From the NCBI GenBank assembly GCA_019246375.1, contig JAFAQO010000545.1, positions 1 through 11,309 of the forward strand: a DNA stretch of 11,309 nucleotides, written 5' to 3'. Position numbers and translations under genes: made by a program. Position 1 is the first letter of the stretch. The number at the start of each line of letters is the position of its first letter. The stretch comes from Mycobacterium sp. Its GTDB lineage: Bacteria; Actinomycetota; Actinomycetes; Mycobacteriales; Mycobacteriaceae. Below, piece by piece: positions 1-5,989 of this stretch. The notes under the pieces were generated by a model. It was not told the origin of the DNA, ran no database searches, and was given only the letters and a program-made list of their open reading frames with translations.

Positions 1-359
1 CGTGGCCGGGCCTAGGCGCCTACGGCGTCAGCAAGGCAGCGCTTGAGAGACTCGTGGATGCGTGGCGAGCCGAGCACCCGAATATCGGGTTCACGTGCCT
101 CATCGTCGGGGAATGCCCGGGCGGCGAGGGCGACGGGGCGACGGGAATGAACATCGGCTGGGATCTCGAGCTCGCCAAGCAGGCCTACCCGCTGTGGTTA
201 TCGCGTGGCTGCATGCCCGGCAAGTTGATGCCTGTCGAGGACCTTGTCGAAGTCGTGCACACCATCCTGCACACCGATGCAGCGACGTCGATGCCGGTCG
301 TCATTGCGAGAGGCGCACCCGCCAGCCCTGCAGCGTTTCCGGATTCCGTTCAGTCGTAG
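1..359 (+). CDS. Short-chain dehydrogenase/reductase, C-terminal part (5' end outside window)
   Basis: The open frame enters from the left edge (first full codon at base 3) and ends at TAG 357-359. Its first residues include AYGVSKAALERL, the YxxxK catalytic motif of the short-chain dehydrogenase/reductase superfamily, in which Tyr and Lys drive NAD(P)(H)-dependent hydride transfer. The Rossmann glycine motif lies upstream of the window. After the motif comes the usual beta strand (IGFTCLIVGEC), then about 75 residues with no second motif I recognise. The later ATG at 54 falls after the catalytic motif, so it is not the true start. The substrate cannot be told. The next gene begins 82 bases downstream on the same strand. 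Confidence 0.8.
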   Translation, partial: WPGLGAYGVSKAALERLVDAWRAEHPNIGFTCLIVGECPGGEGDGATGMNIGWDLELAKQAYPLWLSRGCMPGKLMPVEDLVEVVHTILHTDAATSMPVVIARGAPASPAAFPDSVQS

Positions 360-441
360 ACGCGTACCAGTGTTGGAGTAGCTGCTGACGACGCGGCCTG
401 CCTGAGGGAATGAATCGCCGCGCGCCGCGGTAGATCAACGT

Positions 442-867
442 ATGAAACTCAACGACGCCGCGCGTGAGCTCATCGGAAAGGGTGCCGACGCCACGCTGGT
501 CACTTTGAATCGCGACGGTAGCCCCCAGGTGACCCTGGTCTGGGTCGCGCTGCAGTCGACGGCAGACGGAGATGAGCTGGTCAGCGCCCACCTTGCTGAA
601 CACAAGAAGGTGCGCAACATCCGCAACGACCCCCGCGTCGCCGTCACGATCGTGTCCCCCGAAGGTCCTGGCGAGGCGATGCGGCCCTACCTCGCCGTCA
701 ACGGAACCGCACGGATCGTTGAGGGCGGCGCACCTGAGCTTCTGAAGGAGCTCGCCCGGACGCTGCTTGCCCCGGGGGTGAAGTTCCCGCCGGACGGCGC
801 ACCGCCGGGATTTCTCACCCGCATCCGCATCGACAAGGTCGGCGGCATCGGGCCGTGGGCAGACTAG
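442..867 (+). CDS. PPOX-class, probably F420-dependent oxidoreductase, 141 aa
   Basis: This is a small split-beta-barrel flavin/deazaflavin-binding protein of the pyridoxamine-5'-phosphate-oxidase-like superfamily (Rv1155-type). The order is typical: a helix (LNDAARELIGKGADA), a first strand pair (TLVTLNRDGSPQVTLVWVA), the cofactor-phosphate-binding stretch KKVRNIRNDPRVAVTIVSP around residues 54-72, a YLAVNGTARIVEG strand and a C-terminal RIRIDKVGGIGPW strand. At 141 aa it has full family length and would be a cytosolic dimer. In mycobacteria such proteins usually bind F420 and reduce varied substrates; the substrate here is unknown. I see no clear Shine-Dalgarno sequence before ATG 442. The stop lies 12 bases before the next gene, so co-transcription is likely. 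FMN use cannot be excluded. Confidence 0.82.
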   Translation: MKLNDAARELIGKGADATLVTLNRDGSPQVTLVWVALQSTADGDELVSAHLAEHKKVRNIRNDPRVAVTIVSPEGPGEAMRPYLAVNGTARIVEGGAPELLKELARTLLAPGVKFPPDGAPPGFLTRIRIDKVGGIGPWAD

Positions 868-879
868 ACTGAGTAACTC

Positions 880-1614
880 ATGGCCATCCGGCGTGCCGTC
901 CTCCTCATCGCCGATATCGGCGGATACACGCACTACATGAACTGGAACCGAATGCACCTGGCCCATGCGCAGCTGACGGTGGCGGCACTGCTGGAGTCAG
1001 TCATCAACGCCGGCAAAGGCCTCAAGCTGGCGAAGCTCGAGGGCGACGCCGCGTTCTTCTGGGCACCAGACGGCGACGCCAAAGCGCTTGTGTGCGATGG
1101 GCTTGCACGAATGCGTCAGTCGTTCCTCGCACGGCGGGAGCGGTTCGCGAAGGACAAGATCTGCGACTGCGCCAGCTGCGCGCAGCTGAAGAACCTTTCG
1201 CTCAAGTTCGTCGTTCACGAAGGCGAGGTAGCGGAGCAAAGGGTGAAGCGTCACGCCGAGCTCGCCGGCGTCGATGTCATCCTGGTGCACCGCATGCTGA
1301 AAAACCAGGTACCCGTGTTGGAATACGTGCTGATGACCGACCCGGTGGCACAGTGCCTCGACGAGCCGGTGCGCCAGCTTTGCACGCCGCTGACTTGCGA
1401 CTTCGAGGGCATCGGACAAACGCCCACGTACTACATCGACCTCGCCACGTCCGAGGTGAGACCGACTGTGCCGGAGCCAGAGCCCAGCACTTCCGGCCGG
1501 CTCGGGACGAAGCTGAAGGTGGAGTTCAGCGCGTTGCCGTTCATGCTGGGCTTCAAGAAACCCGCTGCAGGTTTCCGCAACCTTGGCCGCGGCACTTTGG
1601 AGCCGGCCGAATGA
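880..1614 (+). CDS. DUF2652 family protein, class III cyclase-like fold, 244 aa
   Basis: The protein recalls the class III nucleotide cyclase homology domain. Visible are [13 protein letters not shown] (residues 8-20, with metal-ligand-like Asp12), [10 protein letters not shown] (52-61, with Asp56), a [11 protein letters not shown] strand (106-116) corresponding to the cyclase HxGE region, and [11 protein letters not shown] (130-140) where cyclases have GxxVNxAxRL. The Arg of that last motif is kept (Arg138), but the catalytic Asn position holds Ile134, so cyclase activity is doubtful. A cysteine cluster C95-x-C97-xx-C100 interrupts the domain and could bind metal. The C-terminal 50 residues are Pro- and basic-rich. 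No signal peptide or membrane helix is seen. It starts 12 bases after the PPOX gene, probably in the same transcript. The biological role is unknown. Confidence 0.8.
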   Translation: MAIRRAVLLIADIGGYTHYMNWNRMHLAHAQLTVAALLESVINAGKGLKLAKLEGDAAFFWAPDGDAKALVCDGLARMRQSFLARRERFAKDKICDCASCAQLKNLSLKFVVHEGEVAEQRVKRHAELAGVDVILVHRMLKNQVPVLEYVLMTDPVAQCLDEPVRQLCTPLTCDFEGIGQTPTYYIDLATSEVRPTVPEPEPSTSGRLGTKLKVEFSALPFMLGFKKPAAGFRNLGRGTLEPAE

Positions 1615-1628
1615 GTCGGCGGCGCCGC

Positions 1629-1642
1629 TCCCAGCGCTGGGA
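1629..1642. terminator. Possible terminator hairpin after the DUF2652 gene
   Basis: TCCCAGCGCTGGGA is a perfect 14-base palindrome lying 15 bases after the DUF2652 stop. It is preceded by a shorter hairpin-forming stretch (GCCGA ATGAG TCGGC) that spans the stop codon. There is no T-tract, although actinobacterial terminators often lack one. The palindrome could also be chance in GC-rich DNA. Confidence 0.25.
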
Positions 1643-1956
1643 CGGGTGCTCGGTAGGGGCGATCTCGCCGACCAGCGTGCGGGCTGAGACGGGTTGCCGT
1701 GCAAGCCAACTGGTGGGCTGCCCGATTCAGTGAGCGTTCTGGCGAGCTTGCGTGCGTGATCTTTGGTGCGCGTCCCGAAGTTGACGTCGCGGTCTGGCTC
1801 CCACGCCGCTGGTGTACCGTTGAAGGGAGACATTTCGTCTTAGCGGTGATCGCGACCCGTCATCGTTTACGAAAGAATATCGGCTTACGATTCGATCCTC
1901 TGAGTAACAGCACAGTGCGCACGGGCCGGCCCGCTAACTTTGAAAGAAAAGGCTGC

Positions 1957-2079
1957 ATGGAATTTTCGAGTTTGTTTTCTCACCCCGACGTGCCGGAATT
2001 CGTTCGCTCGGGTGACACCTCCACAGAACCAGTGGAGCACCCCGTTTTCTCAGACCGGCCCCAGCCGAATCTGCCGTGA
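1957..2079 (+). CDS. Possible 40-residue small ORF ahead of the DUF5994 gene
   Basis: ATG 1957 is preceded by an A/G-rich GAAAGAAAAGG run (1942-1952) that could act as a ribosome binding site, though the spacing to the ATG is only 4 bases. The frame ends at TGA 2077-2079, 13 bases before the first possible start of the DUF5994 gene. The product would be acidic and hydrophilic, with the 9-base repeat GTTTTCTCA falling at both ends of its coding region. I recognise no family. It could be a small leader protein or simply untranslated leader. The same frame extends back to 1699, but that part lacks any ribosome binding site or plausible protein character. Confidence 0.2.
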   Translation: MEFSSLFSHPDVPEFVRSGDTSTEPVEHPVFSDRPQPNLP

Positions 2080-2101
2080 CGATGCGGTCGCCGTGAATGG
2101 C

Positions 2102-2638
2102 ATGAGCGGGGCGCGGCGCTCGGCATGTCCGGTGCGAATCGCACTCGCCACCTCACTGGGCGGCGACATCGATGGGGCGTGGTGGCCGCGCGCCGCGTCG
2201 GTGGCAGGTGAGCTGCCGGCGCTTGTCGAGGCGTTGCATCGACCACTGGGCGAAATCTTGGACATCCGTGTCAACTGGTCCGCGACGGACCGGACTCCTG
2301 ACCTGAGCTCGATGACTTCCTACGCCATGTCGATGCCGGGTTGGCGGCACGATCGGCAGCGTCTAATGATGATTTCCGGGCGTCGGGGTCGTGCGAAGCT
2401 GCTCGTTGTGCCATCCCTGACATCGTCGGCGTTGGCCCTGATGGTGTTGCGCCTGGCGGCCAGCATGCCCATTCCGGATGCGCAGCAACTCAGTGCGGCG
2501 TTCAAGACCGCCGACTGCGTGGTGCGCGCTGCGCAAGCCGAAAGTGCCTCATGGGCCGGTCGCACGCCGGACGGGCACGCCGCACAAAACCAGGCGAGAC
2601 AGGCGTCGCACAGCGGACACGCGTCTTCCGACACCTAG
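2102..2638 (+). CDS. DUF5994 family protein, 178 aa
   Basis: The N-terminal part RIALATSLGGDIDGAWWPR followed by SVAGELPALVEALHRPLGEI is the hallmark of DUF5994 proteins of actinobacteria, which carry a conserved DGAWWPR-type motif. The middle strand-rich part (RLMMISGRRGRAKLLVVP) and a helical SSALALMVLRLAA segment also fit. The last 40 residues are hydrophilic and low in complexity. No signal peptide or catalytic motif is seen, and the function of the family is unknown. I chose ATG 2102; GTG 2093 in the same frame would add three residues. Neither has a strong Shine-Dalgarno sequence, and the frame stays open back to 1940, so the start is uncertain. It converges on the cold-shock gene across a strong inverted repeat. 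Confidence 0.72.
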   Translation: MSGARRSACPVRIALATSLGGDIDGAWWPRAASVAGELPALVEALHRPLGEILDIRVNWSATDRTPDLSSMTSYAMSMPGWRHDRQRLMMISGRRGRAKLLVVPSLTSSALALMVLRLAASMPIPDAQQLSAAFKTADCVVRAAQAESASWAGRTPDGHAAQNQARQASHSGHASSDT

Positions 2639-2647
2639 ACACACCGA

Positions 2648-2675
2648 TGGGCTGGTGCGAGATCGCACCAGCCCA
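2648..2675. terminator. Bidirectional terminator-like inverted repeat between convergent genes
   Basis: TGGGCTGGTGCGA, two bases (GA), then its exact reverse complement TCGCACCAGCCCA give a perfect 13-bp arm inverted repeat. It begins 9 bases after the DUF5994 stop and ends 17 bases from the cold-shock gene stop, so it can serve both convergent transcripts. There is no T-tract on either side, as is common for mycobacterial intrinsic terminators. Confidence 0.7.
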
Positions 2676-2692
2676 CGGTTACGTGTGGTGAG

Positions 2693-2896
2693 CTAGACCG
2701 GGGTCACCCCGACTGCCTGGGGGCCTTTCTTACCTTGCTCAATGTCGAATTGGACACGCTGGTTTTCCTGCAGTGTCCGAAAGCCGCTCCCGCGGATTTC
2801 GGAATAGTGGACGAACACATCGTCAGCGCCGCCGTCAGGAGCGATGAAGCCAAAGCCTTTGTCGCCGTTGAACCATTTCACAGTTCCCTGTGTCAT
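2693..2896 (-). CDS. cspA: Cold-shock protein, CspA family, 67 aa
   Basis: This is a single cold-shock domain, a five-strand OB fold that binds single-stranded RNA/DNA and acts as an RNA chaperone. Seen are GTVKWFN (4-10), RNP1 KGFGFI (13-18) and RNP2 VFVHY (27-31), and the typical [21 protein letters not shown] ending. The 67-aa length is exactly that of the family. ATG is preceded by GAGAAG about 8 bases upstream in the mRNA sense. It has its own AT-rich promoter, 256 bases downstream of the aldo/keto reductase. From memory the sequence differs from the main M. tuberculosis CspA (Rv3648c) at many positions, so it may be a second paralogue; the symbol denotes the family. Confidence 0.95.
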   Translation of the reverse strand: MTQGTVKWFNGDKGFGFIAPDGGADDVFVHYSEIRGSGFRTLQENQRVQFDIEQGKKGPQAVGVTPV

Positions 2897-2921
2897 TTAC
2901 TTAACTTCTCTCATTCAGAAT

Positions 2922-2940
2922 GGACGTACCTAAAACGTCC
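2922..2940 (-). promoter_or_regulatory. Hairpin at the predicted 5' end of the cspA mRNA
   Basis: GGACGT, a 7-base spacer, then ACGTCC forms a 6-bp stem in the cspA leader. With the predicted transcription start near 2940 it would sit at the extreme 5' end of the mRNA, where such hairpins often protect transcripts or act in cold-shock leader folding. It ends 25 bases before the start codon, leaving the Shine-Dalgarno sequence free. Confidence 0.4.
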
Positions 2941-2946
2941 GCCGTT

Positions 2947-2952
2947 ATTGTA
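2947..2952 (-). promoter_or_regulatory. Predicted -10 element of the cspA promoter
   Basis: On the minus strand this reads TACAAT, a good match to the mycobacterial SigA -10 consensus, within the most AT-rich stretch of the window (about 2900-2980). No strong -35 box is found at 16-18 bases, only AT-rich sequence. A start about 7 bases downstream, near 2940, would give a leader of about 44 nt. Confidence 0.45.
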
Positions 2953-3152
2953 ACACGTAGAATTGAAATTTAATTCAGCGCTCCGCGGCGGCCGCTCCGT
3001 GTGAATCTTCACCTGCGGTGCACGGCCGACGTTTTGAGGGTAACGCCGCTTAGGCAGCACCTCGGCAAGCTTGGCTACCCGTGGCAGCGCCCGGCCGGCG
3101 CTGAAACGCGCCGATCGCCACCTCGCGGGTCTTCCTTGAGTAATCGCGGGCT

Positions 3153-4121
3153 CTAGCGCCCGAGCTTCTCGCGGACGAGGTCGGTGAGGAACCGCCTGCC
3201 TGACACTGGTCGGAACGCGCGGGCTGCGTCGGTGAGCGCATCGCGAGATTCCGGACTGAGCTCGATGTCGGCGGCGGCGACGTTGAACTCGAGCTGCTCG
3301 ACACTGGACGCCCCCGGGATGGCGACGACGCCCGGCAGGCTGATCAACCACGCCAGGGCCACCTGCGCCGGCTTGGCATCGACTTGTTTTGCGACGTCTC
3401 GCAATGTGTGCAACAGCGGCTCGATGCGGCGCAGGTTCTCGGTGCCGAACAGTGGGTTCATCGCGCGCACGCCACCGGGCCGGTTGCCCACGCCGTACTT
3501 GCCGCCCAGTAAGCCTTGCGCCAGCGGGCTGTAGGCGATCACGATCCGGTTCTCGCGCTCCGCGAACGGGACTAGGTCATCGAGCGCCTGGGGATGGGCG
3601 AGCGAGAAATGCACCTGGTTGCTGATCACCGGCCGGCCGAGCGCCGCATCGGCCTTCTGCCATCGGGAAAGCGAGTAGTTCGACACGCCGGCGGCGCCGA
3701 TGTCGCCGCTGTCGAGCAGTTCGCGCATCCCCGGCATGATCACCGAATCGGGGACCACCGGGTTGGACTGGTGAATTTGGTAGAGCGGGATGCGATCCAG
3801 CTGCAGCCGTCGCGCACTGGCGCGCTCGCGCTGCTTGACCACCACGGGGAACGGCGCAATCGGCATGATCTTGCTGGCCACCGCCACCTCGGTCCGCTTG
3901 TCGCCGAGCGCTTCGCCGAGAATGCGCTCGCTTTTGCCCAACCCGTACACCTCGGCGGTATCGAACAGCGTGACTCCCAGGGAAAGTGCGCGCTGCACGA
4001 TGTCTCGCGCCGCGCCCGAAGCGTACTGATCGCCGTAACCCCACTCGAATGAGCCGAATTGCCAGGTACCCAAACCGATTCGACTGACCCGCCCTACTCC
4101 GTCTACATCGAGATATTTCAT
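3153..4121 (-). CDS. Aldo/keto reductase, 322 aa (Rv2298-like)
   Basis: This NADPH-dependent TIM-barrel oxidoreductase belongs to the tetrad-type aldo/keto reductases. The family start RIGLGTWQFG is present, and the catalytic tetrad is complete: Asp54 and Tyr59 in FDTAEVYG, Lys84 in ASKIMP and His117 in LYQIHQSNP. Cofactor-binding stretches YSPLAQGLLGGKYG and GVVAIPGASSVEQLEFN are seen, the latter fitting NADP(H) preference. The length is normal. I chose ATG 4121 (MKYLDVDG) because GGGG lies just upstream and, from memory, M. tuberculosis Rv2298 begins the same way; GTG 4130 would add three residues. It is cytosolic and its substrate is unknown. It reads away from the membrane-protein gene and toward cspA. 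Confidence 0.93.
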   Translation of the reverse strand: MKYLDVDGVGRVSRIGLGTWQFGSFEWGYGDQYASGAARDIVQRALSLGVTLFDTAEVYGLGKSERILGEALGDKRTEVAVASKIMPIAPFPVVVKQRERASARRLQLDRIPLYQIHQSNPVVPDSVIMPGMRELLDSGDIGAAGVSNYSLSRWQKADAALGRPVISNQVHFSLAHPQALDDLVPFAERENRIVIAYSPLAQGLLGGKYGVGNRPGGVRAMNPLFGTENLRRIEPLLHTLRDVAKQVDAKPAQVALAWLISLPGVVAIPGASSVEQLEFNVAAADIELSPESRDALTDAARAFRPVSGRRFLTDLVREKLGR

Positions 4122-4156
4122 CTGCCCCACGCTACTAACATGGGGCGACGCGGCAA

Positions 4157-4169
4157 CGGCTAAAAGCCG
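4157..4169. terminator. Small hairpin between the membrane-protein and aldo/keto reductase genes
   Basis: CGGCT AAA AGCCG is a 5-bp stem with a 3-base loop, 40 bases past the stop of the membrane-protein gene on the minus strand. It may be a weak terminator of that gene or part of the leader of the aldo/keto reductase. It is too short for a firm call. Confidence 0.2.
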
Positions 4170-4208
4170 AAAAGGCGAAGTGCTCGGCCACCAGCTGCGG
4201 CCCTAGGG

Positions 4209-4616
4209 TTAACCGTGTGGGATGACCGAGTTGGACAGCAGCACGCCGGTAACGATGGCGACCACGATCACTCCGAATGCCAGCGTCGGCCATATCCACA
4301 TCGGCCGGCCGCGCGCGGCCGCAACGATGGTGCCCACGATCGCGACTATGCCCGCTGTCGCGATGCCACCCCAGGTCACGACGTAAGCCCAGTCGAGCGC
4401 CGCGAAGTTGCAGTTGTCGCCACACGAATCTGTGGCCATCGCGAAAAACAATGAGTACCAAAAGGACAGCAATCCGGCCACTCCAGCGAACACGAACATG
4501 ACCGACGTGACCACGATGTCGATCGGCGAACGCCGAGTTGGCGCGTGAACCCGGGGGAGAGCCGGTGCGTCCGGGTACTGCGGCGGCGGGAAGTACGGGT
4601 CTTCTGGTGCCGTCAT
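4209..4616 (-). CDS. Small hypothetical membrane protein with three helices, 135 aa
   Basis: The N-terminal 30 residues are Pro-rich and end in Arg-Arg (YFPPPQYPDAPALP...TRRS), as in many small mycobacterial membrane proteins. Three hydrophobic segments follow at about residues 33-60, 77-101 and 106-128. By the positive-inside rule (RR before helix 1, ARGR between helices 2 and 3), the N-terminus is cytoplasmic and the first loop is outside. That loop carries CGDNC (Cys65 and Cys69), which could form a disulfide. There is no catalytic motif and I recognise no named family. The ATG has only a G-run directly before it and a -10-like CATAGT placed right for a leaderless transcript. It is divergent from the SRPBCC gene. 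Confidence 0.72.
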   Translation of the reverse strand: MTAPEDPYFPPPQYPDAPALPRVHAPTRRSPIDIVVTSVMFVFAGVAGLLSFWYSLFFAMATDSCGDNCNFAALDWAYVVTWGGIATAGIVAIVGTIVAAARGRPMWIWPTLAFGVIVVAIVTGVLLSNSVIPHG

Positions 4617-4622
4617 CCCCCA

Positions 4623-4628
4623 ACTATG
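4623..4628 (-). promoter_or_regulatory. Possible leaderless-transcript -10 element
   Basis: On the minus strand this reads CATAGT and occupies exactly -12 to -7 relative to the ATG of the membrane-protein gene. This is the spacing seen for leaderless mRNAs, which are common in mycobacteria. Transcription would then begin at the A of the start codon (4616). Confidence 0.3.
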
Positions 4629-4670
4629 CCGCAGCGTCGGTGCTCCTCACGTGAAGCGATGAGGCGGGTG

Positions 4671-4692
4671 ATGTCTAACATGTCCGTGGACA
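4671..4692 (+). promoter_or_regulatory. Predicted -10 and overlapping operator-like palindrome before the SRPBCC gene
   Basis: TAACAT (4676-4681) is a plausible -10 box for the plus-strand gene group. It is directly followed by TGTCC GT GGACA (4681-4692), a perfect 5-bp-arm palindrome covering the likely transcription start. ATGTC also occurs twice, nine bases apart (4671 and 4680). Such an arrangement suits a repressor site of the TetR or GntR kind. No good -35 box was found. Confidence 0.3.
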
Positions 4693-4722
4693 ACACGGCT
4701 ACCGGCAGGCGGGAGGCGTCTC

Positions 4723-5157
4723 ATGGTCGAGCTTCAGGTCGAGCGGACGATCGCCGCATCTCCGGAACGGGTCTTTGACTGGCTCGCTGACCCGGCCGCT
4801 TTGACCGCCGCTCCGGCGGTCTTCAAGGCGCGCTGGGCGAAAGGCTCGTCGGGGCCTGGTGTGGGTGCGGTGCGGCAGGTGATCGGGTTAGGCACGTGGT
4901 TCCGCGAAGAGATCACGGCATATGACCGGCCGCACGCCTACTCATACCTCATCCTCCATTCAGTCCCGCCGTTTAAGCACGAGGGTGCCACGCTGACGTT
5001 CAATCCAACGGGCGATGGCACGCACGTCGAGTGGGTGACCCGCTATACCCATCCGGCGTACGCGGGAGGCAAGCTGTTCGAGCCGGTCAGTAGCCGACTG
5101 CTTCGCTCCAGCTTCCTCGCGATGCTCGCCGGCTGCGCGAAGGCACTGGAAAGCTAA
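4723..5157 (+). CDS. SRPBCC (START/Bet v1-like) family protein, 144 aa
   Basis: [23 protein letters not shown] is the classic first strand and helix of the SRPBCC helix-grip fold, which makes a deep pocket for hydrophobic ligands and includes polyketide cyclase-like and lipid-binding proteins. The rest fits: a mid strand with [23 protein letters not shown], then [16 protein letters not shown] and [11 protein letters not shown] strands, and a C-terminal helix [16 protein letters not shown]. It has normal full length, is cytosolic, and has no catalytic residues that can be named. GGGAGG six bases before ATG is a strong ribosome binding site. It lies 14 bases ahead of the SDR and is probably the first gene of an operon with the SDR and the flavin enzyme. 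The ligand is unknown. Confidence 0.85.
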   Translation: MVELQVERTIAASPERVFDWLADPAALTAAPAVFKARWAKGSSGPGVGAVRQVIGLGTWFREEITAYDRPHAYSYLILHSVPPFKHEGATLTFNPTGDGTHVEWVTRYTHPAYAGGKLFEPVSSRLLRSSFLAMLAGCAKALES

Positions 5158-5171
5158 CGACGGAACGATCC

Positions 5172-5960
5172 ATGGTTAGCGCTGATCGTGCCCGCTCGCG
5201 CGCGTTCGTCGTGACGGGCGCGGCATCAGGCATCGGGCTGGCCACCGCCCAGCGCCTGCTGGCCGAGGGCGGCACCGTCGTCGGCGCCGACCTCGCCTCC
5301 CCGCCAGACCTCGGCCCAAACTTCACGTTCGTGGGGGCCGATGTGACCGACGCAGACGCCGTCGCGGCGGTACTGGCCGCTGTGCCCGACCGTCTGGACG
5401 GGGTTGTCCATGCTGCCGGCGTGGCGGGCGGGGGGCCGGTCCATCTCCTTGACCGCTCCGAATGGGAACGGGTGATCGGCATCAACCTCACCGGTACGTT
5501 CCTGGTGGCCAAGGCGGCTCTGGCGAGGATGATCGACCAACCCCGGGTCGACGGTGAACGAGGCTCGATGGTCACCCTCGCCAGTATCGAGGGCCTCGAA
5601 GGCACGGCCGGCGGCAGCGTTTACAACGCCGCCAAGGGTGGCGTCGTGTTGCTGACCAAAAACATCGCGCTCGACTACGGCCCGAGCGGCATCCGGGCAA
5701 ACGCCATCTGCCCCGGCTTCATCGAAACGCCGATGACCGACGACGTTTTCGGTCTGCCAGGCATGGAGGGTCCGAAAGCCTCGATGATCAAGGAGCATGC
5801 CCTGCAACGGATGGGCCGGCCGGAGGAGATCGCGGCCATGGCGGCGTTTCTGGTGTCTCCGGACGCCTCGTTCGTCACCGGTCAGGCCATTGCCGTCGAC
5901 GGCGGCTACACGGCCGGTCGCGATCACGGCGTGGTTCAGCTCTTCGGTCTCCCGGAGTAA
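5172..5960 (+). CDS. Classical short-chain dehydrogenase/reductase, 262 aa
   Basis: This is a complete classical SDR. The NAD(P) glycine motif TGAASGIG is at residues 15-22, with Asp at the end of the second strand (GADL), which favours NAD(H). Asp in GADVTD contacts adenine, HAAG stands in place of the usual NNAG, catalytic Ser138 lies in VTLASIEG, and Tyr151 and Lys155 form [15 protein letters not shown] and the C-terminal [14 protein letters not shown] are standard. It would interconvert a secondary alcohol and a ketone; the substrate is unknown. GGAA lies about 8 bases before ATG. Gaps of 14 bases to the SRPBCC gene and 29 bases to the flavin enzyme suggest one transcript and one pathway. 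Confidence 0.93.
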   Translation: MVSADRARSRAFVVTGAASGIGLATAQRLLAEGGTVVGADLASPPDLGPNFTFVGADVTDADAVAAVLAAVPDRLDGVVHAAGVAGGGPVHLLDRSEWERVIGINLTGTFLVAKAALARMIDQPRVDGERGSMVTLASIEGLEGTAGGSVYNAAKGGVVLLTKNIALDYGPSGIRANAICPGFIETPMTDDVFGLPGMEGPKASMIKEHALQRMGRPEEIAAMAAFLVSPDASFVTGQAIAVDGGYTAGRDHGVVQLFGLPE

Positions 5961-5989
5961 CGGCGCATCGAGGTGATAGGAAAACACCC

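Larger units (their letters stand above)
1615..2092. other. Intergenic stretch of about 480 bases, mostly without recognisable genes
   Basis: No recognisable protein is encoded on either strand here. The longer open frames look like shadows. The stretch from about 1860 to 2060 is visibly richer in A and T than its surroundings. It contains a 12-base palindrome CGGGCCGGCCCG (1922-1933), a 9-base direct repeat GTTTTCTCA (1974-1982 and 2044-2052), and a weak hairpin CTCCAC-7-GTGGAG (2019-2037). It probably holds the promoter and leader of the DUF5994 gene, but I could not assign a convincing -35/-10 pair. Confidence 0.5.

Noticed and set aside
997..1833. A 278-codon minus-strand frame antisense to the DUF2652 gene
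   Set aside because: It has no domain signal and opposes a gene with recognisable family motifs.
1915..1933. Palindromes GTGCGCAC and CGGGCCGGCCCG as an operator
   Set aside because: Short GC-only palindromes are expected often by chance at this base composition, and no promoter element is placed to go with them.
1699..2079. A 126-codon plus-strand frame in the gap before the DUF5994 gene
   Set aside because: There is no ribosome binding site at its start and no family resemblance. Only the last 40 codons have a possible start with an A/G-rich run before it, and these are listed separately at low confidence.
2911..3351. A 146-codon minus-strand frame spanning the cspA promoter and the end of the aldo/keto reductase
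   Set aside because: It overlaps the reductase C-terminus in another frame and runs through the AT-rich cspA promoter. Its translation is Arg-rich and without any domain.
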